Positions 1 to 9,153 of a DNA stretch of 32,959 nt are shown here, in pieces. Position 1 is the first letter of the stretch. Each line of letters opens with the position of its first letter. The translations under genes and the position numbers were made by a program. The notes under the pieces were generated by a model, which saw only the letters and a list, made by a program, of their open reading frames with translations, was not told where the DNA came from and ran no database searches. Origin of the DNA: Actinomadura sp. BRA 177 (GTDB lineage: Bacteria; Actinomycetota; Actinomycetes; Streptosporangiales; Streptosporangiaceae). The stretch lies in the NCBI RefSeq assembly GCF_013372625.1, contig NZ_JABXFD010000316.1:1-32959 (forward strand), written 5' to 3'.

Positions 1-10
1 CGTCGAACGC

Positions 11-412
11 TCACACCATGATTGGGGCCGTTCCCGTTGGTTCGGAGTGGTGTCGAAGAGACACCACCCGGCACCCCCGGCCCGCCACGGTCAGCTCGTC
101 CGGCCGGTCACGGTCCAGCCGGGCGGCGCCGCGCCGGTACTCCGCGCGGGACGCCGCGGGGACGCCGCGGTCGCGGGCCATGGCCCGGAACCACCAGCCG
201 AGCGAGTCGCGGGCGTCCTGCGGGGTCGTCCGCTCCATCCCGGACATCATCCAGCCGCCGGGAACCCGCTCCATGACGCCGTACGTCGCGCCGCACCAGC
301 GCACCGCCGGATGCGTCAGGCGGGCGCGCACCTCACCGAGCCGAGTCGGTCCGTTCGCCGGCGGCGAGAGCGGGAGATCGCCGGCGAGGGCCGCTCCATC
401 ACTACCCCTCAT
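11..412 (-). CDS. DUF5954-like protein
   Basis: A 133-residue protein of unknown function. Its C-terminal two thirds match my memory of the actinobacterial DUF5954 family: a GGW segment, then TPQDARDSLGWWFRAMA (about 63-79), then an EYRRGAARL-type helix and a closing DELTVAGRGCRVV strand. Family members are often longer at the N-terminus, so the true start could lie upstream of the ATG at 412, which has only a weak ribosome-binding site; a shortened copy is also possible. There is no signal peptide or membrane segment. It lies 58 bp downstream of the secreted esterase on the same strand and could be read from that transcript. No biochemical role is known to me. Confidence 0.6.
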   Translation of the reverse strand: MRGSDGAALAGDLPLSPPANGPTRLGEVRARLTHPAVRWCGATYGVMERVPGGWMMSGMERTTPQDARDSLGWWFRAMARDRGVPAASRAEYRRGAARLDRDRPDELTVAGRGCRVVSLRHHSEPTGTAPIMV

Positions 413-470
413 GCCACCATCGTCACAGGCAGGGGGCGTTCACCGCTCGTGCTTTGCCGATTCCGGCCGG

Positions 471-1724
471 TCAGGACTTGCGCGCGCCGATGCTGGCGGC
501 GATCGTGGGCCAGCTCGCGGCCAGCTCCCGCTTCCAGTACTTCCAGTTGTGCATGCCGGGCCCGTACAGGTGCGAGGTGACCGGGACGCCCGCCTTCTTC
601 GCGGCGGCGACGAAGTTCTCGTTCATCGTGCCGGCGAGCTGCTCGCCGATCCGGCCCGCATCCATCGGCGCGGCGTTCGGGTTGTCGAAGGGGCCGGGCT
701 GGCCGTTGCCGCACGAGACGTAGACGCCGATGCCCTTCAGCTTGGCCACGTTCACGGTCGCGTCGTGCGCCCGCCAGTTCGCCCGCGCGGTGATCGGGTC
801 ACCCCAGATGGCGGTGCCCGCCTGCCGGTTCATGGACGTCAGGATGACCGGCATGCCCGGCGCGGTGATGTTGAGGGCGCCGCTGTAGGACGCGGCGTAC
901 TTGAACTTGCCGGGGTGCCGCTCGGCGTAGGTGATGGCGCCCTGCCCGCCGGACGACAGGCCGATCGCGGCGCGCACCGACCCGGCGTGGAAGTTGCGCT
1001 CCATCAGCGGGATGACCTCGTTGATGTGGAAGGTCTCCCACTCGGGGATGCCGCCCTTGCCGCCGTTCCACCAGTTGGTGTACGAGCCGTTCCAGCCGCC
1101 CTCGGGCATCACGACCATCGTGTTGTACGGGCCGATGATCTGCTCGATGTTGGAGTCCTTGGTCCAGGACGTGTAGTTGTTGCTGCCGCCGTGGTAGGCG
1201 TACACGACCGGCCAGGACTTGGTGCTGTTGGACTTCCAGCCCTTGGGGATCATCACCCGGGTCTTCACCGCCGCGCCGAGCGCGGGCGAGGCGATCGTGA
1301 CGTCGAAGATCCGCGAGTTGATCTTCTTCACGCCGGTGATCGCGGCGCCGTCCGGGGCCTTGGCGTACTTGCTGTCCCCGGCGCCGGACGGCATGTGCGG
1401 CTTCTTGCCGTGGCTGCCGTTGTTGGCGTCCGGGTTGTTGGGGTTCGGGGAGCCGCCGCCCGTCTTGAACGGGTTGGTCCCGAGCGGGACGCTCGGCAGC
1501 TTCTTCGCCTTCGGGGAGGCGCTGGGGGACGCCGCGGACGCGGCCGACGACGGCTGCGTCGCGGGCCCGAACGAGGGGATCGCCTGCGCGTTGCCCGACG
1601 CCTCCGAGTTGCCGGTCGGCACGCCGATGCCGGCCTGCGCGAGGCCGACCATGATGGTGGGCAGCAGCACGGCCGCCGCCGCGGTGCCCGCGATGGCGAT
1701 CTTCCTGTCGGTACGCTTCTTCAT
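471..1724 (-). CDS. Secreted alpha/beta-hydrolase esterase (esterase D / antigen 85-like)
   Basis: A 417-residue exported serine hydrolase of the PF00756 putative esterase family, which includes mycobacterial mycolyltransferases and esterase D. A signal peptide occupies about residues 1-31 (KKR, a hydrophobic core, then AQA). A Ser/Ala/Pro/Asn-rich linker follows to about residue 120, then the hydrolase domain. The HGG oxyanion element is at about 178-180, the nucleophile is Ser257 in GLSSG, and the likely catalytic His is in GPGMHNW near the C-terminus. The ATG at 1724 follows a GGGGAG ribosome-binding site. It shares the WETFH block, the region around the nucleophile and the C-terminal H-x-W-x-Y-W block with the esterase at 16986-17972, so the two are paralogues. 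The substrate is unknown; an acyl ester or cell-envelope lipid is plausible from the family. Fold assignment is firm, substrate is not. Confidence 0.88.
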   Translation of the reverse strand: MKKRTDRKIAIAGTAAAAVLLPTIMVGLAQAGIGVPTGNSEASGNAQAIPSFGPATQPSSAASAASPSASPKAKKLPSVPLGTNPFKTGGGSPNPNNPDANNGSHGKKPHMPSGAGDSKYAKAPDGAAITGVKKINSRIFDVTIASPALGAAVKTRVMIPKGWKSNSTKSWPVVYAYHGGSNNYTSWTKDSNIEQIIGPYNTMVVMPEGGWNGSYTNWWNGGKGGIPEWETFHINEVIPLMERNFHAGSVRAAIGLSSGGQGAITYAERHPGKFKYAASYSGALNITAPGMPVILTSMNRQAGTAIWGDPITARANWRAHDATVNVAKLKGIGVYVSCGNGQPGPFDNPNAAPMDAGRIGEQLAGTMNENFVAAAKKAGVPVTSHLYGPGMHNWKYWKRELAASWPTIAASIGARKS

Positions 1725-1871
1725 CGACTCCCCAGCCGCTCAGGCCGCCCGGGGGCCCGACGCTCTGCTCGTCCGGACGAAACTACTGTCCCGGACGTCA
1801 CACCCGCAAGTATTGTCAAAAAATGCAATAAACGTGAGACAAGGGCACCGTGACCCAAGTCACCGCCTCGC

Positions 1872-3407
1872 TCACGGACGGATCGACTGGGCGTGCCGGA
1901 ACACGTTGCAGGGGTCCCAGTGCCGCTTGACCTCCTGGAGTTTCGCGTAGGCGTCCTTGTAGTACAGCGCCTCCCACGACTGGCCGGACTCGTTCCACCG
2001 GTGATCGCCCAGATCGCCGTCGGGATAGCCGATGTAGCAGCCGTCGGTGGTCTCACCGTCCGCGACGGGCACGCCGCCGGTCGCCGCGAACGTCGCCTTG
2101 TAGGTGTCGCGTATCCACGCGATGTGCGCGTCCTCGTTGACGTCCTGTTTCGCCCAATAGACCTGGTACTGCAGTTTCAGAATGGAGTCGCGCTGCCGCG
2201 CCGCCGTCTGGTGCAGCGGCCTGTTGATGGCGCTGCCGTACGAGTCGACCTGAATGAGCGCTTGCCTGTTGACATAGTCGGTGTACTTCTCGTTGCCGAG
2301 GTAGGCCCACATCGCGTCGATCTGCTGATCGGTGAACGGCTTCCGCAGATAGGCGGACTTGTACTTGCCGCAGCGGCTCGCGCCACCGCAGTTCAGCGCC
2401 TGCGTCGCCGTCAGCCACGGCATGGTCCGCGGAACGTCCAGGTGGACGAAGTGCTCCCCCATCACCGATCGCATCTTCGTCGCCGCCGGGCCGATCCGCC
2501 CGTCGAGGGCCGCGACGAAGTCGGTCATCGCCTGCGGGCCGTCCGGGTCGTCCACGTCCACCTGGGCCAGAAGCCCGATCTGCCCGTTGCTCACGTGGTT
2601 GAGCTTGAGCATCGCGAACAGTTTCCCGGCCGCCGTCGACGGATTCTGCTGGTCGCGGAAATACTCCCCGAACGCCGTCACGAGCCGGGCGAACTCGTCC
2701 TTGGTGAAGTCCTCCCAATCCCATGCCAGCGCCGTCAGCAGGACCTCTTTCGGCGGCTGCGGCAGCCCCCGGAACCAGAACCGGGTGACCACGCCGAAGT
2801 TCCCGCCGCCACCGCCCGTGTGCGCCCACCACAACTCGCACAACTTCGAGTCCGGGTCGTCGCGCCTGGCCACCACCAGCCTGACGTTCTTGTCCTCGTC
2901 CACCACGGCCACTTCGACCGCGTAGAGGTAGTCGACGGTGAGCCCGTGCTGCCGTGACAGCAGTCCGAAACCGCCGGCCGGGACATGTCCGCCCAGCCCC
3001 ACTGAAAAGCACGACCCGCCCGGCAGCGCCTTCCCGCTGACCGGATACAGCTGGTTGTACACATGCCCGTTCGTCGCCCCGGCCTCGACGCAGTACGCCT
3101 TCATGGAACTGTCGTAGGACACCCCGCACATCGGGCTCACGTCCAGGATCACCCGCACGTCCTCGCCGCAGACGAAGTCCTCGTAGCAGTGCCCGCCGGC
3201 CCGCACCGTGATCCGGGCCCGCGCCGGATCCTCCGGCTCCTCGCCGACGGCCTGGGCGAGCGCCTCCCGCACCTCCTCGGGTGTCCGGACGAGCCGCACG
3301 TACTCCGGCGCGGCGATCCACCGCTGGTTGAACCCCCGGCTGAGCGCCGGATACCGCTTGTCACCGGACCGGACGACCGTGGTCGGCAGTGTCGACAGCT
3401 CACTCAT
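1872..3407 (-). CDS. FAD-dependent oxidase, berberine bridge (BBE) family
   Basis: A 511-residue flavoprotein with an N-terminal FAD-binding-4 (PCMH) domain and a C-terminal BBE segment. The motif AGGHCYEDF places a His at residue 73, and GGSCFSVGLGGH places a Cys at 133. These are the two positions used for bicovalent (8-alpha-histidyl, 6-S-cysteinyl) FAD attachment in this family. The end of the protein, HWDPCNVFRHAQSI, is the usual BBE closing motif. Such enzymes oxidise alcohols, sugars or alkaloid-like substrates with release of H2O2; the substrate here cannot be read. No signal peptide is visible. The ATG at 3407 follows AAGAGG. The gene starts 38 bp after the end of jetD on the same strand, so it may be read from the Wadjet transcript, although it is not a known part of that system. 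Confidence 0.87.
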   Translation of the reverse strand: MSELSTLPTTVVRSGDKRYPALSRGFNQRWIAAPEYVRLVRTPEEVREALAQAVGEEPEDPARARITVRAGGHCYEDFVCGEDVRVILDVSPMCGVSYDSSMKAYCVEAGATNGHVYNQLYPVSGKALPGGSCFSVGLGGHVPAGGFGLLSRQHGLTVDYLYAVEVAVVDEDKNVRLVVARRDDPDSKLCELWWAHTGGGGGNFGVVTRFWFRGLPQPPKEVLLTALAWDWEDFTKDEFARLVTAFGEYFRDQQNPSTAAGKLFAMLKLNHVSNGQIGLLAQVDVDDPDGPQAMTDFVAALDGRIGPAATKMRSVMGEHFVHLDVPRTMPWLTATQALNCGGASRCGKYKSAYLRKPFTDQQIDAMWAYLGNEKYTDYVNRQALIQVDSYGSAINRPLHQTAARQRDSILKLQYQVYWAKQDVNEDAHIAWIRDTYKATFAATGGVPVADGETTDGCYIGYPDGDLGDHRWNESGQSWEALYYKDAYAKLQEVKRHWDPCNVFRHAQSIRP

Positions 3408-3445
3408 GACCGGACCTCTTCCCGGCCACTCCCGTCAGTAGTCGA

Positions 3446-4669
3446 TCAGTGACACATGGTTGACGCCTTGGAGAGGTCGCCGAGCAGCACGCCGGCGACC
3501 TTCTCCTCCAGGACGGCCGCGCCGCGGTCGCGGAGGTTCCGGGCCAGTTCGGCGTCCCACGGAGCCTCGCTGACCCGGCCCGGTTCGCCGTGCGTGCCGT
3601 CGAGGGCGGCGAGGTAGTCGGCCGACGACATGCGCCACGGCCGGGCACCCGTCTTGGCCATGACGTGCGCGGCGATCCGCAGGCCGTCGCCGTCGAAGTC
3701 GCCGTGGTAGTGCAGCGCGGCACCGGTGCCGCCGAGCGCGCGCAGCAGCCGGATCACCGCGCTGTTCGGCCAGCCGGACGAGCAGACCAGCGGCGGGCAC
3801 CGGTCGCCGAACCGCCGGACGGCCAGGGCGAGGATGGTCGGGTTCTCGGTCACCCAGACGTCCGGCGCGTCCACGCGGGGATCGGGCGAGTCGCGCAGCT
3901 GCTCAAGGGTCACCGCGGCGGCGTGGCCCGCGTCCGCCCACATCCGGAGCGTCCGGGCGAGGACGCCGTCGCCCGCCGGCCGCAGGCCCGCGACGAGGAC
4001 GGTCGTGGACAGCGCGTCGCACTCCACGCCCGACCGTTCCCAGAGGGCCCTGCGTTCCGGCGCGTCCCCCGGCGGCTCGATGCCGTACCGGAACGCCTGG
4101 GCGCGCAGGACGAGTCCGGACAGCCTGCCGCCGTCGTCCAGCGCATGCGAGTCGCCGAACAGGTCGGTCGCGAAGGACTGCAGGGGCCTGCCGTCGGACG
4201 GCAGCGCCGCGAGCACCGTCAGCGCCCGTTCGAGAAGGGCGCGCGTGTCCGGCACGGAGCCCATGACGACCCCTTGGCGGCGGACGTCGTCGACCCAGCC
4301 GGCCAGTGCGGGCTCACCGGCGACCACGGGGTGCGAGGCGAACCATTCCCAGAGGGCGTTCCGTTCGCGTTCCCTTTCGCGGCGGTCGCGCGCCCGGTCG
4401 CCGATCGGGCCGCAGATGGCCTCAGTCGCCGTCCTAGTGTCCGCGCCGGTGAGTTCGAGCAGGATCGCGTCCAGCCTGGCCACGGCGAGGGGCACCGTGG
4501 CCGGCGGGTAGCGGTCCATTCCGAGCAGGTCGGCGAGGGCCGCGCGCTGGTCGTCGTCCAGGTTCTTGAGCGTGACCCTGCTGACGGCGGCGCCGGTCGA
4601 GAAGCGCTTGTGCAGCTCCGTCCACAACGGCCGCAGGTCGGCGGCGCGGAGCCGGTCGGGAACGGTCAT
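3446..4669 (-). CDS. jetD: Wadjet type II JetD, Toprim nuclease subunit (TIGR02679, DUF3323/DUF2399)
   Basis: A 407-residue protein with an N-terminal DUF3323 region and a C-terminal DUF2399 Toprim domain. In Wadjet systems JetD is the nuclease that cuts small circular plasmids after the SMC complex has extruded them. The Toprim acidic residues are visible: Glu275 in WVTENP and the D-x-D-x-D set at 324, 326 and 328 in HGDFDGDG. The nuclease therefore looks intact. I chose the ATG at 4669 because it overlaps the jetC stop in ATGA and begins MTVPDRLRAADLRPLW, the usual family start; the 48 in-frame residues further upstream are Arg-rich and are read through jetC. It is the last gene of the jetABCD operon. 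Confidence 0.9.
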   Translation of the reverse strand: MTVPDRLRAADLRPLWTELHKRFSTGAAVSRVTLKNLDDDQRAALADLLGMDRYPPATVPLAVARLDAILLELTGADTRTATEAICGPIGDRARDRRERERERNALWEWFASHPVVAGEPALAGWVDDVRRQGVVMGSVPDTRALLERALTVLAALPSDGRPLQSFATDLFGDSHALDDGGRLSGLVLRAQAFRYGIEPPGDAPERRALWERSGVECDALSTTVLVAGLRPAGDGVLARTLRMWADAGHAAAVTLEQLRDSPDPRVDAPDVWVTENPTILALAVRRFGDRCPPLVCSSGWPNSAVIRLLRALGGTGAALHYHGDFDGDGLRIAAHVMAKTGARPWRMSSADYLAALDGTHGEPGRVSEAPWDAELARNLRDRGAAVLEEKVAGVLLGDLSKASTMCH

Positions 4670-7600
4670 CCGGGAACGTCCTCCTCGACGGGTTCGGTCC
4701 GGTACCCGTCCCAGATGAACCGCGCCGTCGTCACGGCGTTGTCGCCGTCCCCGTCGGCGCCGGTGATCAGCTGGTGGATGGCGATGCCGTCCAGCTCCCG
4801 GTAGTCGCACCATTCGTGGTCGGACGTCAGCACCATGTCGAGTTCCAGGTTCACCAGCAGGTCGAAGACCTGGCCGCGGTTGGCGGTGTCCACGCCGACG
4901 AACACCTCGTCCAGCAGGATGAAGCGTGGGCAGCTCGGATCGGTCTGGTAGTGCGCGGCGACGGCGGCGAAAAGCGGCAGGTGCAGCGCGATCGCCTTCT
5001 CGCCGCCGGACAGCGCGCCGTGCAGCTTCCGGGTGAGGTCCTGCCAGCCCTTCCCGTCCTCGCGTTCGAGGCGGACGGTGAACCGGTGCCAGGCGGTGTA
5101 GTCGAGCACCTCCATGAGCTGCTCCTCCCAGCTCGCCGCCGTGTTCGCGGCCCGCGCCTCCTCCACCCGGTCGCGGAAGAACCGGTAGAGCGCCTCCCGG
5201 TCGGCGTCACTCAGCCGCGCCGGGTCACGGAGCAGCAGGTCGCGGGCGGCGCGAATCCCGGCGCTCTGCTGCGGATCGACCTGCCAGACCAGCCGGACCG
5301 CGACCCGCGAGGCCGTCCGGACGCGTTCGAGGCGGCGGTTCATGCCGTCCACGAGCTCGGTGGCCTGCCGGATCCGGTCGGCCAGGTGGCGGCGCGTGTC
5401 GCCGGCGAGCGTCCGATCGAACAGGTCGCGTTCCTTGTCGGTGATGTCCTGGCGCCGCTGGTCGCGCTCCTTGCGGAGAGCGGTGCTCAGCTCGGCCGCA
5501 CCGACGCGCACACCGTTCATCGTCGCCGTGAGGATCTGCACGTCCTCGTCCTGGACGAGTTCGAGGTCGGCCTGCTCGGCCAGAGTGTCGCGGGCGTGGT
5601 GCACCGCCTCGGCCAGTCGGTGCTCGGCGTCCCGGACATTCTTCGGCTCGTGCGGCGTCCGCTCCAGGGCCGCGGCGACAGTGCGGGCGTTCTCCAGGGT
5701 CGCCTGCACGCCCCCATCCGGCGTGAGCGTCGTGTCGAGCCCGGCGTCGGCGGTCAGGTGGCCTGTGACAAGGTGACGGAACCGATCCGCCGCACGGTCG
5801 CGCGCCCCGACGGCGTCGTCCCGTGCCTGCTCGGCAGCGGCAACGTTCGCTTCCAGCGTTCCCAGCCGTCCCTGCAAGTCGAGCAGTTCGCTGCGCAGTC
5901 CCTGACGCCGCGTGCGGCACTGTTCCGACTCGGTCTTGGCCCTCTGCAATTCTTCCAGCACCTGCCGGTGTTCGGCACCGATCACCGCATCGATCGTCCG
6001 CAACTTCTCCGCGCGTTCCGCGGCCGTGCTCGCCGCTTCGCTCGCGCGTTCGCCGGCGTCGGCCGCGGTGCGCTCGTAATCTTCAGCCGTCGCCTCCTCT
6101 CTGAGCGCGCGGGTCTCGGCCGCGAGGAGCCTGGTGCAGTGGTCGAGCCAGACGATGCCGGTGTCGTGCATGTCCCCGACCGCCTCCGCCAGCTTTTCGA
6201 GGGCGGGCTCGCTGACGGGCAGCCCGTGCTCGGCGCCCAGCGCGGTGAGGGCGCGCAGTTCGGCGGTCACGGCCTTCTCCCGCTCGGCCACCCGTGCCTC
6301 GGCGCGCGCGGCTTCGTCGGCGCGCGCGGCGACGTCCCGTTCCGCGTCGTGGACGGCGCGTGCCGCCGAGGTGACGGGAGCATGCGACGGACGGTCGGCG
6401 AGTTCTGCGGTCAGCGCGGACCGGTCGGCCACCAGTGCCTCTAGTTCGCGGTCGCAGGCGGCCAACTCGCCCGCCAGTTCCTCGATCTCGGCGTCGAGTT
6501 CAGCGATGCGGCGCAGGCGGGCGCGCTCCCGGGCGGTCGCGCCGATGAACGCCGGCTCCGCTTTCGTCCAGGTGCCGGTCGCGACACCGAGACGCCAGGA
6601 CCCGTCCGCCCCCACCGAGGCGGGATGTTCGGTGTCGAGGGCGTTCCCACCGAACGCCACGCCGCCGAGGACGGCACGCACCACGTCCGGCGGCACCTCA
6701 CTCCCGTGCTCGGGGACGAGGACGTCGGCGAGGCTGGCCCCGACGGACGGCGGGCGGGCGAAGACCACGGGAGCAAACGCGTCATGCGCCTCGGGGAGGA
6801 GTTTGCCGTCCGGCAGGATCCACACGTCCAGCAGACCGGCGGCTTCGAGCGCGGCCTCGATGCCCGCCTGAACGTCGGGGGCCACGCCGTCCGCGAACGC
6901 GACGAGCCGCCAGAGCGGCGCACCCGGACGCTGCGTACGGTCGGCGGGCCGCGTGTGCGGGCGTTCCGGCCCGATCACCTTCTGCCGGGCCAGTTCGTCG
7001 CGCCGCGACCGGGTGCCGGTCAGCCTCTCCGCGACGGCGGAGCGGCGGCCGTCCAACTCGGACCGGGCCGTCGCAAGACGTTCGGTCGCCTCGACTTGTG
7101 CGGCGACCACGAGGGCGTCGCATTCACGCTCGTCCTCGACGGTCTGGACAAGCGCCTCCGGGTCAGGAAACGTCAGGTGCACGCAGCGCCGTGCCCAGCG
7201 GACCAACTCGCCGGCGAGCGTCTCGCGGGCTTCGGCGAACACCTCCCGGGCCTCTTCGCGCTTCCCGGTCGCCTCGTCCAGGCGGGTCCGGCTCGCGTCG
7301 CGGTCCTCCTCCGCCTCGGTCCGGCGCTTGACGGCCGCCGCGTGCCGCCCGATCGCGGCCCGCAGATCGGCGATCTGCCGTTCGCGACTGCGCGACGCGG
7401 CCCGCAGCAACTCACGCGCCCGCTCGATCCCGGCTTCCACAGGCACCCCGCCGCCCTCCGCGCGCGCCCCGCCCGCTTCCCCGGGCATACCGCCGGTCTG
7501 CGCAGACGTCCCACCAGCCTCCCCAGACGTCCCGCCGATCCGCGTAGACGTCCCACCAGCCTCCGCGAGCGTCCCGCCGGCCTGCCCGGACGCCCCGCCG

Positions 7601-9153
7601 GCCTGCGCAGGCGTCCCACCAGCCTCCCCGGGCGTCCCGCCGGTCTGCGCAGATGTCCCGCCGGCCTCCGCGAGCGCCCCACCAGCCTGCCCGGACGCCC
7701 CGCCGGCCTCCCCGGGCGTCCCGCCGGTCTGCGCAGATGTCCCACCGGCCTCCGCGAGCGCCCCACCAGCCTGCGCAGGCGTCCCGCCTGCTTCCTCGGA
7801 CGTGTCGCCGGTGTTGGCGCGGGGAGCGTCCGGTTCGGCGGCGGCCGGGGCCGCGCTGGGGTCTGCGGGTTCCTCGGCTGGGATGGCGGTGCGGACGGCT
7901 TCCTCGTGGACGGCGGCGAGCCCCGCGCGGTGGGCGGCTCGTGCGGCCTCCCGTCCGGCGTGGCGGGTGAGGTCTCGTCGCGTGGACGCGTCGGCGCGCG
8001 CCTGTTCGGCGTCCGCTCGCTTGCGTGCCGCCTCGTCGGCGTGGCGTTCGGCTTCCCGGCGAGCCTGGGCGGCGGCGACCTCGGCTTTGCGGGTGTCGTC
8101 TCTCAGCTTGTCGAGTTCACGTCCCTGCCGGTAGGCATCGCTCTCCTTGAGGGCCTCGATTCGGGCGCCGAGCAGTTCTCCCCGATGCTCCTCCCCCGCC
8201 AGGGCCTCGGCTGTCCTGTCGCGTTCGGCGTTCGCCTGCTCGTAGTCCTCACGGCCCTTGCGGGCCTCGGCGGTCAACTTGGCCATCGCGCGCTTCGCCG
8301 AGATGAGGTGGGCGGCGGCGGCGTGGAGGACGCGCTGGGCGTAGGTGCGCTGGCGGGCGGCGAGGCGGTCGGCCTCCCCGACGTGCTCGTCCAGCCTGCG
8401 CAGTTCTTCGCGCTGCCGGTCGAGCCTCTCGAATCCTTCGGCGATCTCGTGGATCTCGCCCTCGCCGAGCGGCGGGAGCGCGCTGGACAGCAGGTCGGAG
8501 AGCAGGCCGGGGTCGAGCCGTTCCGACAGTTTGGGCGTGCGGAGTTGCCGCAGTGCGGTGAGGAGTGAGTCGTAGCGCTGTTCGGTCAGCCCGGCGTAGA
8601 GCGTCCGCCGGACGGTGGTGCGGTAGGCGTCCGCCGAATCGTGGACCTGGCCATGCTCCCCGATGGCTTCGGCGAGGTGCGCGCGGGTGAGCGGTTGGCC
8701 GCTGTCGCCGGTCAGGCTCAGCCCGCCGGGGACGCCGACGCGCTGCGCGGTCGTGAAGTAGGCGACCGTGACGTTCTTCGTGTTGGACGTGGCCTGGAGG
8801 CGGGCCCCGCACGTGAACCAGCGCGGCCCGTCCGCGAATTCGACCCACACGTACCCGACGCGGGTCTTGCCGGTGTGGCCGTCCCCCATCAGGTTCCAGT
8901 GCATGGTGCGTTCGCTGCCGCCGAACGTCGACAGGCGGCTCGGCTTGAGGCTGGCGTCCAGCAGGTACGGCAGCAGCAGTTCCAGGACCTTGCTCTTGCC
9001 GCTGCCGTTGGGGCCGCGCAGCAGGAGCCGTCCCTTGTGGAACTCGAACACCTCGTCGTAGTACCGCCAGATGTTGAGGATGCCGGCGCGGGCCGGCCGC
9101 CAGCGCGGTGCGGTCTCCTTCGCCTCCGCCGGGACGAGTTCGGTAACGGTCAC
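4666..9153 (-). CDS. jetC: Wadjet type II JetC, SMC-like ATPase (TIGR02680)
   Basis: A 1495-residue SMC/MukB-like ATPase, the DNA-loop-extruding motor of Wadjet. Walker A is GPNGSGKS at 47-54. The ABC signature LSGGEK is at about 1381-1386, and Walker B is FILLDEVF with Asp1415 and Glu1416. Long Glu/Arg/Ala-rich coiled coils lie between the head halves, and a globular hinge-like region sits at about 735-870 (starting near APLWRLVAFADGV). The first coiled coil contains 17 tandem heptapeptides of the form [EQ][AT]GG[TA]xx at residues 454-572. Without them the length is about 1375, close to what I remember for the family. The start is GTG at 9153, which overlaps the jetB stop in GTGA and follows GAGGAG. 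All ATPase motifs are intact, so the protein is probably functional if the repeat is tolerated. Confidence 0.93.
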   Translation of the reverse strand: MTVTELVPAEAKETAPRWRPARAGILNIWRYYDEVFEFHKGRLLLRGPNGSGKSKVLELLLPYLLDASLKPSRLSTFGGSERTMHWNLMGDGHTGKTRVGYVWVEFADGPRWFTCGARLQATSNTKNVTVAYFTTAQRVGVPGGLSLTGDSGQPLTRAHLAEAIGEHGQVHDSADAYRTTVRRTLYAGLTEQRYDSLLTALRQLRTPKLSERLDPGLLSDLLSSALPPLGEGEIHEIAEGFERLDRQREELRRLDEHVGEADRLAARQRTYAQRVLHAAAAHLISAKRAMAKLTAEARKGREDYEQANAERDRTAEALAGEEHRGELLGARIEALKESDAYRQGRELDKLRDDTRKAEVAAAQARREAERHADEAARKRADAEQARADASTRRDLTRHAGREAARAAHRAGLAAVHEEAVRTAIPAEEPADPSAAPAAAEPDAPRANTGDTSEEAGGTPAQAGGALAEAGGTSAQTGGTPGEAGGASGQAGGALAEAGGTSAQTGGTPGEAGGTPAQAGGASGQAGGTLAEAGGTSTRIGGTSGEAGGTSAQTGGMPGEAGGARAEGGGVPVEAGIERARELLRAASRSRERQIADLRAAIGRHAAAVKRRTEAEEDRDASRTRLDEATGKREEAREVFAEARETLAGELVRWARRCVHLTFPDPEALVQTVEDERECDALVVAAQVEATERLATARSELDGRRSAVAERLTGTRSRRDELARQKVIGPERPHTRPADRTQRPGAPLWRLVAFADGVAPDVQAGIEAALEAAGLLDVWILPDGKLLPEAHDAFAPVVFARPPSVGASLADVLVPEHGSEVPPDVVRAVLGGVAFGGNALDTEHPASVGADGSWRLGVATGTWTKAEPAFIGATARERARLRRIAELDAEIEELAGELAACDRELEALVADRSALTAELADRPSHAPVTSAARAVHDAERDVAARADEAARAEARVAEREKAVTAELRALTALGAEHGLPVSEPALEKLAEAVGDMHDTGIVWLDHCTRLLAAETRALREEATAEDYERTAADAGERASEAASTAAERAEKLRTIDAVIGAEHRQVLEELQRAKTESEQCRTRRQGLRSELLDLQGRLGTLEANVAAAEQARDDAVGARDRAADRFRHLVTGHLTADAGLDTTLTPDGGVQATLENARTVAAALERTPHEPKNVRDAEHRLAEAVHHARDTLAEQADLELVQDEDVQILTATMNGVRVGAAELSTALRKERDQRRQDITDKERDLFDRTLAGDTRRHLADRIRQATELVDGMNRRLERVRTASRVAVRLVWQVDPQQSAGIRAARDLLLRDPARLSDADREALYRFFRDRVEEARAANTAASWEEQLMEVLDYTAWHRFTVRLEREDGKGWQDLTRKLHGALSGGEKAIALHLPLFAAVAAHYQTDPSCPRFILLDEVFVGVDTANRGQVFDLLVNLELDMVLTSDHEWCDYRELDGIAIHQLITGADGDGDNAVTTARFIWDGYRTEPVEEDVPG
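7438..7794 (-). repeat. 21-bp coding minisatellite in jetC (17 copies)
   Basis: Seventeen uninterrupted 21-bp units (357 bp) encode heptapeptides such as EAGGTPA, QAGGALA, EAGGTSA and QTGGTPG. A higher-order period of four units (84 bp) is also visible: units 2-4 and units 6-8 encode identical heptads. The last two units are more diverged (EAGGARA, EGGGVPV). The frame is kept because 21 is a multiple of three. The Gly-Gly pairs should break helix, so this is probably a flexible loop within the coiled coil rather than part of it. Copy number may vary between strains, or may be wrong in a short-read assembly. Confidence 0.93.

Noticed and set aside
202..412. Idea that the left-end gene is cut by the window edge
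   Set aside because: A TGA stop on the minus strand at 11-13 ends the frame inside the window; only its start is uncertain.
1814..1819. TTGACA on the minus strand upstream of the first esterase
   Set aside because: No suitable -10 box is found 16-18 bp downstream, so I do not call a promoter.
18..1853. Plus-strand frame of 611 codons over the left end
   Set aside because: It has no domain resemblance, a Val/Arg/Gly-rich composition, and is antisense to the secreted esterase and the DUF5954-like gene.
7438..7794. CRISPR-like reading of the regular repeats in jetC
   Set aside because: The units are contiguous 21-bp coding repeats with no spacers, in frame with an SMC gene.
6625..8568. Long plus-strand frame of 647 codons opposite jetC
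   Set aside because: It is Arg/Pro/Gly-rich, stays open only because the DNA is GC-rich and repetitive, and lies antisense to a clear SMC gene with intact motifs.
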